Assembly (NCBI RefSeq): GCF_014243395.1
Contig: NZ_JACLCP010000001.1
Span: forward strand, 1,240,001-1,304,000
From: Winogradskyella flava
Lineage (GTDB): Bacteria > Bacteroidota > Bacteroidia > Flavobacteriales > Flavobacteriaceae
Length of the DNA: 64,000 bases
Direction of reading: 5' to 3'
Positions 51,608 through 60,421 of this stretch are shown in pieces. The position numbers and the translations under genes are program-made. The notes beneath the pieces are model-generated. The model was not told the DNA's origin, searched no databases, and saw only the letters and a list, made by a program, of their open reading frames with translations. The stretch's first letter is position 1; every line of letters starts with the position of its first letter.

Positions 51608-52159
51608 CTGAAAGAACTTCTAATTAAATATAAACTTGTTATTCGTTTTATTATCACTTTTTTAGTGGTCTACGGTCTGCTAACTATTGGTTACCATTTT
51701 TATCTAAATCTTTCTGACGGCTCTAAATATTATCCAGATTACATGACGCATTTGGTCTCAAAACAAACTAATACCTTACTTAATAGCATAGGTTACGAGG
51801 CTCATGTTTTACCTCATCCCAATGAGCCCTCGATGAAGGTGATTATTAATGGTAAGTTTGTCGCTAGGATCATAGAGGGTTGTAATGCCGTCAGTATTAT
51901 TGTTTTATTTCTGTCTTTTATCATTGCTTTTGCGGGTAAGTTTAAAACCACATTGTTTTATTGTCTTGCTGGTAGCATCATTATTTATGTATTTAATCTA
52001 ATAAGGATAGTCATACTATCGATCGGACTCTATCATTATCCTTGGCGACGCGAAATTTTACATGAGATTATCTTTCCCATGTTAATTTATGGAACTGTTT
52101 TTTTGCTTTGGATGGTTTGGGTCAATCGTTTTTCTAAATCCGTAAAATCAAATGCCTAA
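51608..52159 (+). CDS. xrtF: Exosortase family protein XrtF
   Basis: A membrane cysteine protease-like transpeptidase of the exosortase/archaeosortase family, F-type, found in Flavobacteriia. The catalytic residues are visible: Cys in RIIEGCNAVSIIVLF (about C92), Arg in FNLIRIVILSIGLYHYP and His in LHEIIFPMLIYG. Several membrane helices. No ATG is in frame before the first domain; a GTG at 51665 would cut off the first helix. The frame is open upstream, and CTG at 51608 gives (M)KELLIKYKLVIRFIITFLVV, like the usual start of the family, so I place a CTG start there. Overlaps the next gene by 8 bp. No sorting-signal substrate was seen in the window. Confidence 0.85.
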   Translation: MKELLIKYKLVIRFIITFLVVYGLLTIGYHFYLNLSDGSKYYPDYMTHLVSKQTNTLLNSIGYEAHVLPHPNEPSMKVIINGKFVARIIEGCNAVSIIVLFLSFIIAFAGKFKTTLFYCLAGSIIIYVFNLIRIVILSIGLYHYPWRREILHEIIFPMLIYGTVFLLWMVWVNRFSKSVKSNA

Positions 52160-52580
52160 ACTAACGCGTTACATTATGGCATTTGTATTTCTGGTTATTT
52201 TAGTAGCTATTCGCGCATTTGAGGATGACTTATTTTATGATCCTTATTTAACGTTTTTCGAGAATGATTATCTATATATCGATAGTCCAAGACGTGAAAT
52301 AGTAAAGCTGACGGCCTTTACAAGTTTGCGGTATTTGCTAAATACATTGGCTTCTTTGGGAATTCTGTATTTTATCTTCAATGACAAAATCATGATAAAA
52401 TTTTCAGTTTTATTGTATGCACTTGCTTATGTGTTGTTGCTTATGCCGTTTTTGTATTTTGTGATTAATCCAAATCAAGAAGATTACTACTTGTTCTTTA
52501 ATATCAGACGCTTTTTAATTCAGCCTATTGGGCTAATTCTATTATTACCAGCCTTTTATTATTATAAGTTGAATCGTTAA
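52152..52580 (+). CDS. Exosortase F system-associated membrane protein
   Basis: 142 residues with four membrane helices: LTRYIMAFVFLVILVAIRAF, RYLLNTLASLGILYFIF, MIKFSVLLYALAYVLLLMPFLYFVI, and RRFLIQPIGLILLLPAFYYY. The conserved FYDP and short Asp-rich stretch (EDDLFYDPYLTFFENDYLY) after helix 1 match the family found next to xrtF in Flavobacteriia. It overlaps xrtF by 8 bp, so translation is coupled. It may help XrtF function or recognise its substrate; the biological role of the system is unknown. Confidence 0.88.
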   Translation: MPKLTRYIMAFVFLVILVAIRAFEDDLFYDPYLTFFENDYLYIDSPRREIVKLTAFTSLRYLLNTLASLGILYFIFNDKIMIKFSVLLYALAYVLLLMPFLYFVINPNQEDYYLFFNIRRFLIQPIGLILLLPAFYYYKLNR

Positions 52581-52617
52581 GGTATTGATAAAACTTACAC
52601 CAGTATTTGGAATTTTG

Positions 52618-52625
52618 TAACTTTG
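52618..52625 (+). promoter_or_regulatory. -7 box with leaderless GTG start downstream
   Basis: TAACTTTG matches TAnnTTTG. Four bases (TATC) separate it from the GTG at 52630, so the transcript of the HYC_CC_PP gene should start at or next to the start codon. Confidence 0.6.
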
Positions 52626-52629
52626 TATC

Positions 52630-53046
52630 GTGAAGTGTGCTTTAACCTATAAAATATTTTCAGTCATCTTATCATTTTTGGTGCTGTTTTCGACATTGTC
52701 ATTGACCGTTGAAAAACATTTTTGTGGAAATACTTTAGTAGACACTTCTATTTTTAGTGAAAGTAAAAAGTGTGGAATGGAATTCAATGAAAAGGAGTCT
52801 GAGACACAATCACTTAAAAAGAGTTGTTGTAAGGATGAAATTGATGTCCTTAAAGGTCAAGATGAAATTGTTCTAAAAACCTTTGATGATCTTGATGATA
52901 TTCAAAAACAAGTTCTTTTTGCTTTTACATATACTTATTTTAATCTTTATGAGAGCTTACCTAAAGAAATCACGCCTCACAAGGATTATTCACCTCCATT
53001 GTTGGTCAAAAATATTCAGGCCTTAGATGAAACTTACCTTATTTGA
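52630..53046 (+). CDS. HYC_CC_PP family protein (probable metal-related exported protein)
   Basis: 138 residues from GTG 52630. N-terminal signal or anchor (IFSVILSFLVLFSTLSLTVEKHF). The three short motifs that name the family are present: His-aromatic-Cys in EKHFCG (H30, C32), Cys-Cys in KKSCCKDE (C66-C67) and Pro-Pro in DYSPPLL (P122-P123). A further Cys at 48 and acidic stretches fit binding of a soft metal. Such proteins occur beside TonB receptors and HMA proteins in Bacteroidota, as here (53117 and 55477). A copper or other heavy-metal handling role is inference from neighbours. Confidence 0.85.
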   Translation: MKCALTYKIFSVILSFLVLFSTLSLTVEKHFCGNTLVDTSIFSESKKCGMEFNEKESETQSLKKSCCKDEIDVLKGQDEIVLKTFDDLDDIQKQVLFAFTYTYFNLYESLPKEITPHKDYSPPLLVKNIQALDETYLI

Positions 53047-53072
53047 TTTAGTATAACTTTTTAATTAAAAAA

Positions 53073-53090
53073 AGCACATTTCTATGTGCT
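53073..53090 (+). other. Hairpin between HYC_CC_PP and TonB receptor genes
   Basis: A 7-bp stem AGCACAT / ATGTGCT with a 4-nt loop, preceded by AAAAAA and followed by AATTGTT. The T run is too weak for a clear terminator; it could lower read-through into the receptor gene. Confidence 0.4.
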
Positions 53091-53116
53091 AATTGTTATA
53101 CCTACAAATCAAACAG

Positions 53117-55354
53117 ATGAGAACATATTTAATTATAATTTTTATGTGCTTGTTGTACAAAGCACAAGCACAAGAGCAACTAAAAGGTGTTGTTTTAGAA
53201 TCCAGTTTAGGAAAAGAGGAGCCATTACTAGGTGCGAATGTCTATTGGCTTGGTTCTACAATTGGAGCTATAACAAATGAAGATGGAACGTTTACGTTAC
53301 CATATAAGTTTTCTTTTAACAAATTGGTCATTAGTTATGTTGGCTTTAAAACCGACACGATTGCTATTACTGAAAATAAATTTATAAAGCATGTTTTACG
53401 GGCTTCTGATGAGTTAGATGAAATTACCGTGACATCTCGAAAACAAGCTACAGCAAAATCTTATTTAAAGGCAGAAAATACCTTGTTTGTAAGCAGTGAT
53501 GAATTGTTAAAAGCAGCTTGCTGCAATCTATCCGAGAGTTTTGAAACCAATCCATCTATTGACGTTAATTTTGCTGATGCTGTTTCAGGAACACGACAGA
53601 TAAAAATGCTTGGGCTTAATTCACCTTATATTCTTATTGCAACCGAAAATATTCCTGCAATTCGTGGTGCAGCTCAGGCTTACGGTTTAAGCTTTATTCC
53701 TGGGACTTGGGTAGAAAGTATTCAGATTACCAAAGGTGCAGGAAGCGTTGTCAATGGGTTTGAAAGTATTGCAGGACAAATCAATACAGAATTGGTAAAA
53801 CCTACAAGTGACGATAAATTGTTTGTTAACCTTTACGCAGGAACTAACGAACGTTTAGAGCTCAATACACATCTTAACACCAAAGTTTCAGATAAATGGA
53901 GTACAGGTTTATATTTACACGGTAGTACGCAGCGACAAAAACACGACAAGAATGACGATGGTTTTTTAGATATGCCTTTGTATAATCAAATAAACGTGAT
54001 GAACCGCTGGCAATACACCAATCCTGAAAAAGGTATCGTTAGTTTTATCAATTTAAGATACTTAAGCGATGAGAAACAAGCAGGACAGGTAGATTTTGAT
54101 CCAGATCGAGATAAGTTTACGACTAATTCATGGGGAAGTGAAATCAATACCGAGCGTTTTGAAGTTACCACGAAACTAGGCTATGTTAACCCAGCGGTGC
54201 CATATCAAAGTTTAGGATTTCAAACAGCATTTAGCCATCATAAACAGGACTCTTATTTTGGTCTGAATCTATATGACATTCAACACAATAGTTTTTACTC
54301 CAACTTGGTGTATAATAGTATTATTTCGGATTCTCGCCATAAAGTAAAAACAGGATTAAGTTTTACTTTAGACCACTACGATGAGTTGGTAAACACGCAA
54401 GAATTTGAACGTACTGAAAACTCAATAGGAGCATTTTTTGAATATGCCTATGATGATTTGGATAAATTCACCATGACTGCAGGTGTTCGCATAGATCAAC
54501 ATAATAGACTAGGATTTTTTATGACACCACGTTTGCACATGCGTTATACACCTTGGGGAAAATCTGCATTAAGAGCGTCTATTGGTAGAGGTAAACGTAG
54601 TGCCAATATATTTGCTGAAAATCAGAATCTTTTCTCTAGCTCTAGACAAATCAACATTCTTGATTCTGGTGGAAAGATTTACGGTCTTGATCCTGAAATT
54701 GCCTGGAATTATGGAGTGAGTTATTTGCAAGGATTTAATCTTTTTGGACGATCTGCTGATATCACTTTTGATTTTTACAGAACTGATTTTCAAAATCAAG
54801 TGGTAGTCGATTGGGAAAATCCTTTCGAGATTAGTTTTTATAATTTGGATGGCGAAAGCTATGCTAATAGTTTTCAATTTGAATTTAACTTTAATGCCTT
54901 TAAGGGTTTTGACATTAGGACCGCCTATAAGTATTATGATATCAAAACAGATTATAATTCTGGTAGGCTAGAAAAACCATTAATACCAACGAACCGTTTG
55001 TTTGCGAATGCATCTTATGAAACACCTCAAAAAGAGAGTGGAAGTCAATGGAAATTTGATGCTACTTACAATTGGTTGGATTCGCAACGTTTTCCAAGTA
55101 CGACGTTAAGTGCACCAGAATTTCAATTAGATGAGTATTCGCCTACAGTTGGAACGCTGAACTTACAAGTTACTAAAGTGTTTTCTTCAAAATTTGAAGT
55201 ATATTTAGGTGGTGAAAATGTGACAAATGTGAGACAATCGAATCCTATTATTAGTCCAGATAATCCATTTGGATCAAATTTTGATAGTAATTTTGTATAT
55301 GGTCCGATTTTTGGAAGTTTATATTATGCAGGATTACGTTATAAAATAAAATAA
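53117..55354 (+). CDS. TonB-dependent outer-membrane receptor with carboxypeptidase-like regulatory domain
   Basis: 745 residues from ATG 53117; the upstream in-frame start at 53093 precedes the signal peptide (MRTYLIIIFMCLLYKAQAQ). Domain order: signal, CarboxypepD_reg-like beta-sandwich (about 22-100, KGVVLESSLGKEEPLLGANVYWLGS, in parts), plug (about 115-225, IQITKGAGSVVNGFESIAGQINTE) and a 22-strand barrel ending in aromatic residues (LYYAGLRYKIK). The plug has the Cys pair LLKAACCNLSESFETNPSIDVN, typical of receptors in copper or heavy-metal cassettes. It likely imports a metal or metal complex with HYC_CC_PP and HMA proteins flanking it. Confidence 0.93.
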   Translation: MRTYLIIIFMCLLYKAQAQEQLKGVVLESSLGKEEPLLGANVYWLGSTIGAITNEDGTFTLPYKFSFNKLVISYVGFKTDTIAITENKFIKHVLRASDELDEITVTSRKQATAKSYLKAENTLFVSSDELLKAACCNLSESFETNPSIDVNFADAVSGTRQIKMLGLNSPYILIATENIPAIRGAAQAYGLSFIPGTWVESIQITKGAGSVVNGFESIAGQINTELVKPTSDDKLFVNLYAGTNERLELNTHLNTKVSDKWSTGLYLHGSTQRQKHDKNDDGFLDMPLYNQINVMNRWQYTNPEKGIVSFINLRYLSDEKQAGQVDFDPDRDKFTTNSWGSEINTERFEVTTKLGYVNPAVPYQSLGFQTAFSHHKQDSYFGLNLYDIQHNSFYSNLVYNSIISDSRHKVKTGLSFTLDHYDELVNTQEFERTENSIGAFFEYAYDDLDKFTMTAGVRIDQHNRLGFFMTPRLHMRYTPWGKSALRASIGRGKRSANIFAENQNLFSSSRQINILDSGGKIYGLDPEIAWNYGVSYLQGFNLFGRSADITFDFYRTDFQNQVVVDWENPFEISFYNLDGESYANSFQFEFNFNAFKGFDIRTAYKYYDIKTDYNSGRLEKPLIPTNRLFANASYETPQKESGSQWKFDATYNWLDSQRFPSTTLSAPEFQLDEYSPTVGTLNLQVTKVFSSKFEVYLGGENVTNVRQSNPIISPDNPFGSNFDSNFVYGPIFGSLYYAGLRYKIK

Positions 55355-55361
55355 TTGAAGT

Positions 55362-55459
55362 GTCATGACGAGGAATTAGGAACGACTGACGTGGCAATCT
55401 TTTAAATTGAAACTAAAAATAAACAGATTGCCACGACTTTTTCAAAGTCTCGCAATGAC
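55362..55459. repeat. 98-bp REP-like composite inverted repeat between receptor and HMA genes
   Basis: Outer imperfect arms GTCATGACGAG (55362-55372) and CTCGCAATGAC (55449-55459); inner perfect 10-bp arms GTGGCAATCT (55391-55400) and AGATTGCCAC (55425-55434). GTCAT...ATGAC ends are shared with the element at 59537-59614. It fills almost the whole 122-bp gap. The form resembles short intergenic repeats widespread in Bacteroidota. No transposase gene is near. Confidence 0.75.
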
Positions 55460-55476
55460 AAATAAAACTAAATAAC

Positions 55477-55854
55477 ATGAAACAACTAATTTTGATGTTC
55501 ACATTATTAATAGGGACGGCAACATTTGCCCAAAGCAAAAATGCCAAAGCCAGTATGGAAGTAGATGGTGTTTGTATGATGTGTAAAGAACGGATTGAAA
55601 AAGCCGCTATAAGAACCAAAGGTGTTAAATCTGCTGTTTGGAATGTAGATACCCATGAGCTAAAACTTATATATGACGAGCGCAAGACGGATTTAAAAAC
55701 AATATCGCAAAAGCTTGCTGATGTTGGTCATGATACCAAAGATATCAAAGCTACTGATGAGGCATACAACTCAGTGCATCCCTGCTGCAAGTATCGTGAT
55801 AAGGATGTGGTTAAGGACCATGAGGGAGAAAAGAAGTCTGACAAGAAAAATTAA
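55477..55854 (+). CDS. Exported heavy-metal-associated (HMA) domain protein
   Basis: 125 residues. Signal peptide (MKQLILMFTLLIGTATFAQS), then one HMA ferredoxin-like domain (about 24-92): metal motif GVCMMCKERIEKAAIR with C33 and C36 (C-x2-C), AVWNVDTHELKLIYDE and ADVGHDTKDIKA. After it comes a second Cys pair in VHPCCKYRD (C103-C104) and a charged His/Lys-rich tail. A periplasmic copper or other soft-metal chaperone is the likely role. It follows the TonB receptor, separated by a palindromic repeat, and ends with a strong terminator. Confidence 0.93.
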   Translation: MKQLILMFTLLIGTATFAQSKNAKASMEVDGVCMMCKERIEKAAIRTKGVKSAVWNVDTHELKLIYDERKTDLKTISQKLADVGHDTKDIKATDEAYNSVHPCCKYRDKDVVKDHEGEKKSDKKN

Positions 55855-55861
55855 AAATAAG

Positions 55862-55889
55862 AAGCCTGAATCTAAATTCAGGCTTTTTT
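55862..55889 (+). terminator. Terminator of the metal cassette
   Basis: A 10-bp perfect stem AAGCCTGAAT / ATTCAGGCTT with a 4-nt loop, running into TTTTTT, begins 7 bp after the HMA gene stop. Confidence 0.92.
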
Positions 55890-55995
55890 ATAGTCTTCCT
55901 TGAAAGGAATGAATCGAAGAAACCATCAAGAATTCCTTGACTATTAAAAATTTTTGGACGAACTTCGTTGGCTAACAAAGTCATATTCTTTTAAT

Positions 55996-57093
55996 ATGAG
56001 AAAAAATATGTTTATAATTTTATTAATTCTTTTAAGTGGTTGCGGTGAAAGTGACGACGCTAGAGATACAATAAGAACTGATATTTCTGTTTCTTCATCA
56101 ACAAATTCCCTTATTTGGAATGATAGTGCCGATTTGACCCTAAAACTGGATATTGTCTTAAGCTATGAATACGGTGCAGCACTTGAAAGTGAAACTATAA
56201 AAAGGCGGACTTTTAATAATGACTCAACAGAAGTACAAGCAACAATAGAATTCAACACCGAAGCCCAGAATTCCTATACCGATTCAAATTCGTCAAACAA
56301 TTCTGTGACAATTCAGCTTACTAGAAATAATATAAACCCAAATCCGCAAGGCGTAGAACTCAATGCTGACGGACCAGGTAATACTTATGGTTTAATTACT
56401 TCGGTATTGGCTCCAGGTCATAACCCAATTGAGGTACCGGATTGTAACCATTCAGAATTTGGTGATCATATCGATGAGGTTTTTGATGCTGATTTAAATA
56501 AACATGTGTTTCGATTTTTCATTCACGTGTCTCCTGATAACGATCGCTGCATAAATTTTGACAGACAGCGCAATGAGATAAAGTCGTATGGCCAATCGCC
56601 AGATAATCTGTTGGGTGTAGAAAATGAAACTGTTGTTTATAAATGGAAATTTAAATTAAAAGCAGGTTTTCAATCCTCACCTAATTTTACACATATACAT
56701 CAATTGAAGTCTGTCGGAGGTTCATTAGAAAGCATGCCAATGTATACATTAACAACTAGGAAAGGTACACCTGACAAACTTCAGCTACGCTATGCAGAAA
56801 CTGATGATCAAGATACTGTCGCGGAAGAAGAATTAGCACCTTTTATAGATACTTGGTTAGAGGTTACGGAAACAATTAAGTATAGTACATCAGGAACATA
56901 TAGTATTGAGATAAAAAGGACTGACGATGGTATGGTTTTATTTCAGTATGCTAATTCCTCAATAATTAATTGGAGACCGGGTGGGTCTTTTGTAAGACCA
57001 AAATGGGGTATATACAGAAGTTTGATTAATGATCAAGACCTTAGAGACGAAGAAGTCTTATTTGCCGATTTTAGTATCACAGAAATTGAATAA
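55996..57093 (+). CDS. Lipoprotein with jelly-roll polysaccharide-lyase-like or lectin-like C-terminus
   Basis: 365 residues from ATG 55996 (the frame from 55954 lacks a signal). Lipoprotein signal MRKNMFIILLILLSGC (Cys16). Residues about 20-125 form a beta-rich acidic domain with runs of Asn/Ser/Thr (SYTDSNSSNNSVTIQLTRNN). From about 130 the sequence resembles heparinase/alginate-lyase-type concanavalin-like jelly rolls: YKWKFKLKAGFQSS, THIHQLKSVGG, MYTLTTRKG, WLEVTETIKYSTSG and FVRPKWGIYRSL. No obvious catalytic set can be assigned. A single gene, not part of a polysaccharide-utilisation locus here. Convergent with the DUF6090 gene. Confidence 0.75.
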   Translation: MRKNMFIILLILLSGCGESDDARDTIRTDISVSSSTNSLIWNDSADLTLKLDIVLSYEYGAALESETIKRRTFNNDSTEVQATIEFNTEAQNSYTDSNSSNNSVTIQLTRNNINPNPQGVELNADGPGNTYGLITSVLAPGHNPIEVPDCNHSEFGDHIDEVFDADLNKHVFRFFIHVSPDNDRCINFDRQRNEIKSYGQSPDNLLGVENETVVYKWKFKLKAGFQSSPNFTHIHQLKSVGGSLESMPMYTLTTRKGTPDKLQLRYAETDDQDTVAEEELAPFIDTWLEVTETIKYSTSGTYSIEIKRTDDGMVLFQYANSSIINWRPGGSFVRPKWGIYRSLINDQDLRDEEVLFADFSITEIE

Positions 57094-57095
57094 AA

Positions 57096-57734
57096 CTATT
57101 TTAATACACTCAATATACTGTCACAACTTTTTATGCCATCTTCTGTGACTCTTCTTTTAATATCTAAAGAACCACGTGCGCTACGCATAATGTTTTTTAG
57201 TAGTTTTTCATCTTTGAAAGGTGATTTTCCTTCGCGCATTAAATCATAATCTGTATTGTAAATAAAATATTTACCTATATAATCTTTGTTGATGATTTCT
57301 TGACGTTTATAGGCGTCTAAAATTAATTTGTAATCGGTATAGTGCTTTTGAATGGTAGTTTTTAGTTCAAAATCATTCATCAATTTTAAATCACCAGAAT
57401 TTACTAAAGTTTGGTGTGTATAGTCTTTGGGAGTAAAATTGGTAAGGTTAGCAATGCTGAAGACACCTCTTAGACGCAAATTTTTATTTGGGACATCATT
57501 GCCTAGAATAGAAATAACATCGTCAGCTTGTATTATTTTTTCTTTAATAGTAACAAGGTTTGCTTCTAATTGTTCTTTATCCGCAGCAATATCTTGCTTT
57601 AAATTATTGATATACTGTTCTTTTTGCACTTTGTTTGAGCGTTCTTCTCCCCATTTATTCATGGCAAATGCGAGAGAAATACCAATAATTACAATTAAGA
57701 TTTCGCCAAAAGCGTAAGTGACTTTCTTTTTCAT
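57096..57734 (-). CDS. DUF6090 family membrane protein
   Basis: 212 residues with one N-terminal membrane helix (AFGEILIVIIGISLAFAMNKWGEE; about 8-29), then a helical, Lys/Glu-rich soluble part (NLKQDIAADKEQLEANLVTIKEKI) and a basic C-terminus. EILIVIIGISLAF followed by NxW is the signature of this family, frequent in marine Flavobacteriaceae and often present in several copies. Function unknown. It ends 3 bp from the stop of the convergent lipoprotein gene. Confidence 0.85.
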   Translation of the reverse strand: MKKKVTYAFGEILIVIIGISLAFAMNKWGEERSNKVQKEQYINNLKQDIAADKEQLEANLVTIKEKIIQADDVISILGNDVPNKNLRLRGVFSIANLTNFTPKDYTHQTLVNSGDLKLMNDFELKTTIQKHYTDYKLILDAYKRQEIINKDYIGKYFIYNTDYDLMREGKSPFKDEKLLKNIMRSARGSLDIKRRVTEDGIKSCDSILSVLK

Positions 57735-57790
57735 ATTAGAAATAAGACGTTGGTTTCCTCTAAATTAAGAAAATAAAACCAGCAAAAACA

Positions 57791-57818
57791 AAAGCCCTTG
57801 ATTTTCATCAAAGGCTTT
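57791..57818 (-). terminator. Terminator of groESL
   Basis: A 12-bp stem AAAGCCCTTGAT / ATCAAAGGCTTT with one G-T mismatch and a 4-nt loop, followed on the minus strand by TGTTTTTG. It is 70 bp after the groEL stop. Confidence 0.8.
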
Positions 57819-57887
57819 GTACTTATGGGACTCATCCATAGAATAAATTCCGAATGGGTGAGATAACTTATCTGTGGTGAATCACCA

Positions 57888-59522
<1,635 letters not shown>

Positions 59523-59536
59523 TTAAATATTTATTT

Positions 59537-59614
59537 GTCATTCCTGCGAACGCAGGAATCTTAATTAATTTTAGTTTTTTATTGAAAGAGATTCCGTATC
59601 TAGTACGGAATGAC
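59537..59614. repeat. 78-bp REP-like composite repeat between groES and groEL
   Basis: Two hairpins with shared ends: ATTCCTGCG-AA-CGCAGGAAT (59540-59559) and ATTCCGTA...TACGGAAT, in all GTCATTCC at 59537-59544 and GGAATGAC at 59607-59614 as outer inverted repeats. It fills nearly all of the 103-bp groES-groEL gap. The GTCATTCCTGCGAA...CGCAGGAATC pattern resembles repeats found in many bacterial genomes. In the transcript it would fold into two stems between the coding regions. Confidence 0.8.
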
Positions 59615-59622
59615 AGAATAGA

Positions 59623-59898
59623 TTAGATGATTGCCAAGATATCACTCTCTCGCATCATTAAATAATCTTTACCCTCCAACTTTAGCTCGGTGCCACCATA
59701 CTTTCCATACAGTACAGTATCTCCTTTTTTTACAGTTAAAGGTTCGTCTTTTTTTCCGTTGCCAATAGCAACAACAGTTCCCTTTTGCGGTTTTTCTTTT
59801 GCATTATCTGGAATAATAATACCAGAAGCTGTTTTTGTTTCAGCTTCCATAGGTTCTACTAGAACTCTATCTGCTAAAGGTTTAATGTTTAAAGCCAT
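59623..59898 (-). CDS. groES: Co-chaperonin GroES (10 kDa)
   Basis: The lid of the GroEL ring. 91 residues, usual length. [43 protein letters not shown] (given in parts: [30 protein letters not shown]) is standard, including the mobile loop region that binds GroEL, and [20 protein letters not shown] follows. First gene of the groESL operon. No CIRCE element was seen upstream; instead a 16-bp perfect palindrome lies 35-50 bp before the ATG. Confidence 0.98.
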   Translation of the reverse strand: MALNIKPLADRVLVEPMEAETKTASGIIIPDNAKEKPQKGTVVAIGNGKKDEPLTVKKGDTVLYGKYGGTELKLEGKDYLMMRESDILAII

Positions 59899-59932
59899 TT
59901 GTTATTTATTTTTGATTAATTAAAATTTGATT

Positions 59933-59948
59933 TAACGCTTAAGCGTTA
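59933..59948. promoter_or_regulatory. 16-bp perfect palindrome upstream of groES
   Basis: TAACGCTT/AAGCGTTA is a perfect palindrome with no spacer, 34 bp before the groES ATG. On the minus strand a -7-like TAATTTTC (59953-59960) lies just upstream, so the palindrome would sit at the transcription start. It is a candidate operator for heat-shock control, but not a known motif. Confidence 0.45.
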
Positions 59949-59977
59949 TTCGAAAATTATGCCAAGTCATATAGACT

Positions 59978-60001
59978 GACAAACTTGCAGACAAGTTTGT
60001 C
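59978..60001. other. Hairpin upstream of groES
   Basis: A perfect 10-bp stem GACAAACTTG / CAAGTTTGTC with a 4-nt loop (CAGA), lying between secG's terminator and the groES region. It has no T run on either strand, so it is not a rho-independent terminator. A regulatory or repeat-derived element are both possible. Confidence 0.4.
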
Positions 60002-60019
60002 TAACTGCTGAAAATAAAA

Positions 60020-60043
60020 AAAGTCAACTGCGAAGTTGACTTT
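60020..60043 (-). terminator. Terminator of the miaB-secG operon
   Basis: A 10-bp perfect stem AAAGTCAACT / AGTTGACTTT with a GCGA loop (plus strand); on the minus strand it is followed by TTTTTTATTTTC. It lies 27 bp after the secG stop and separates this operon from groESL. Confidence 0.9.
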
Positions 60044-60069
60044 AAATTTTATCTAAAATAAGAATGGTA

Positions 60070-60417
60070 CTAACCTCCTATTGTATCATTCAAATTTACA
60101 GCATCATCGTTTGCAGCTGGCAATGTTGCTGGAGCTTCTGTCGCTTCATCTTCATCTAATGCTTTAGATTCTGCATTAGTGCCAGTCCCCATAGTTAAAT
60201 TCGATGCTAAGATCAAAACAATTAGTGCTGTTGCTAAAAACCAAGTACTCTTGTCTAAGAAATCTCCAGTCTTCTTTACACCACCAAGTTGCTGTGTGCC
60301 ACCGCCACCAAAAGATGATGATAAGCCGCCTCCTTTTGGGTTTTGTACCATAATCACAACGACAAGTAAAAATGCCACGATGACGATAAGGATTAAAAAT
60401 ATTGTAAATGCACTCAT
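60070..60417 (-). CDS. secG: Preprotein translocase subunit SecG
   Basis: Small subunit of the SecYEG translocon in the inner membrane. 115 residues, two membrane helices (about 2-22 and 57-76) separated by the family loop VQNPKGGGLSSSFGGGGTQQLGG, a clear SecG signature. The C-terminal tail (ALDEDEATEAPATLPAANDD) is acidic and low in complexity, longer than in E. coli, as usual in Bacteroidota. Last gene of the block that starts with miaB; it lies 4 bp after the TPR gene and is followed by a terminator. Confidence 0.96.
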   Translation of the reverse strand: MSAFTIFLILIVIVAFLLVVVIMVQNPKGGGLSSSFGGGGTQQLGGVKKTGDFLDKSTWFLATALIVLILASNLTMGTGTNAESKALDEDEATEAPATLPAANDDAVNLNDTIGG

Positions 60418-60421
60418 TGTA

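Noticed and set aside
59899..60069. CIRCE heat-shock operator upstream of groES
   Set aside because: No TTAGCACTC-N9-GAGTGCTAA sequence or near match; only the 16-bp palindrome and a hairpin.
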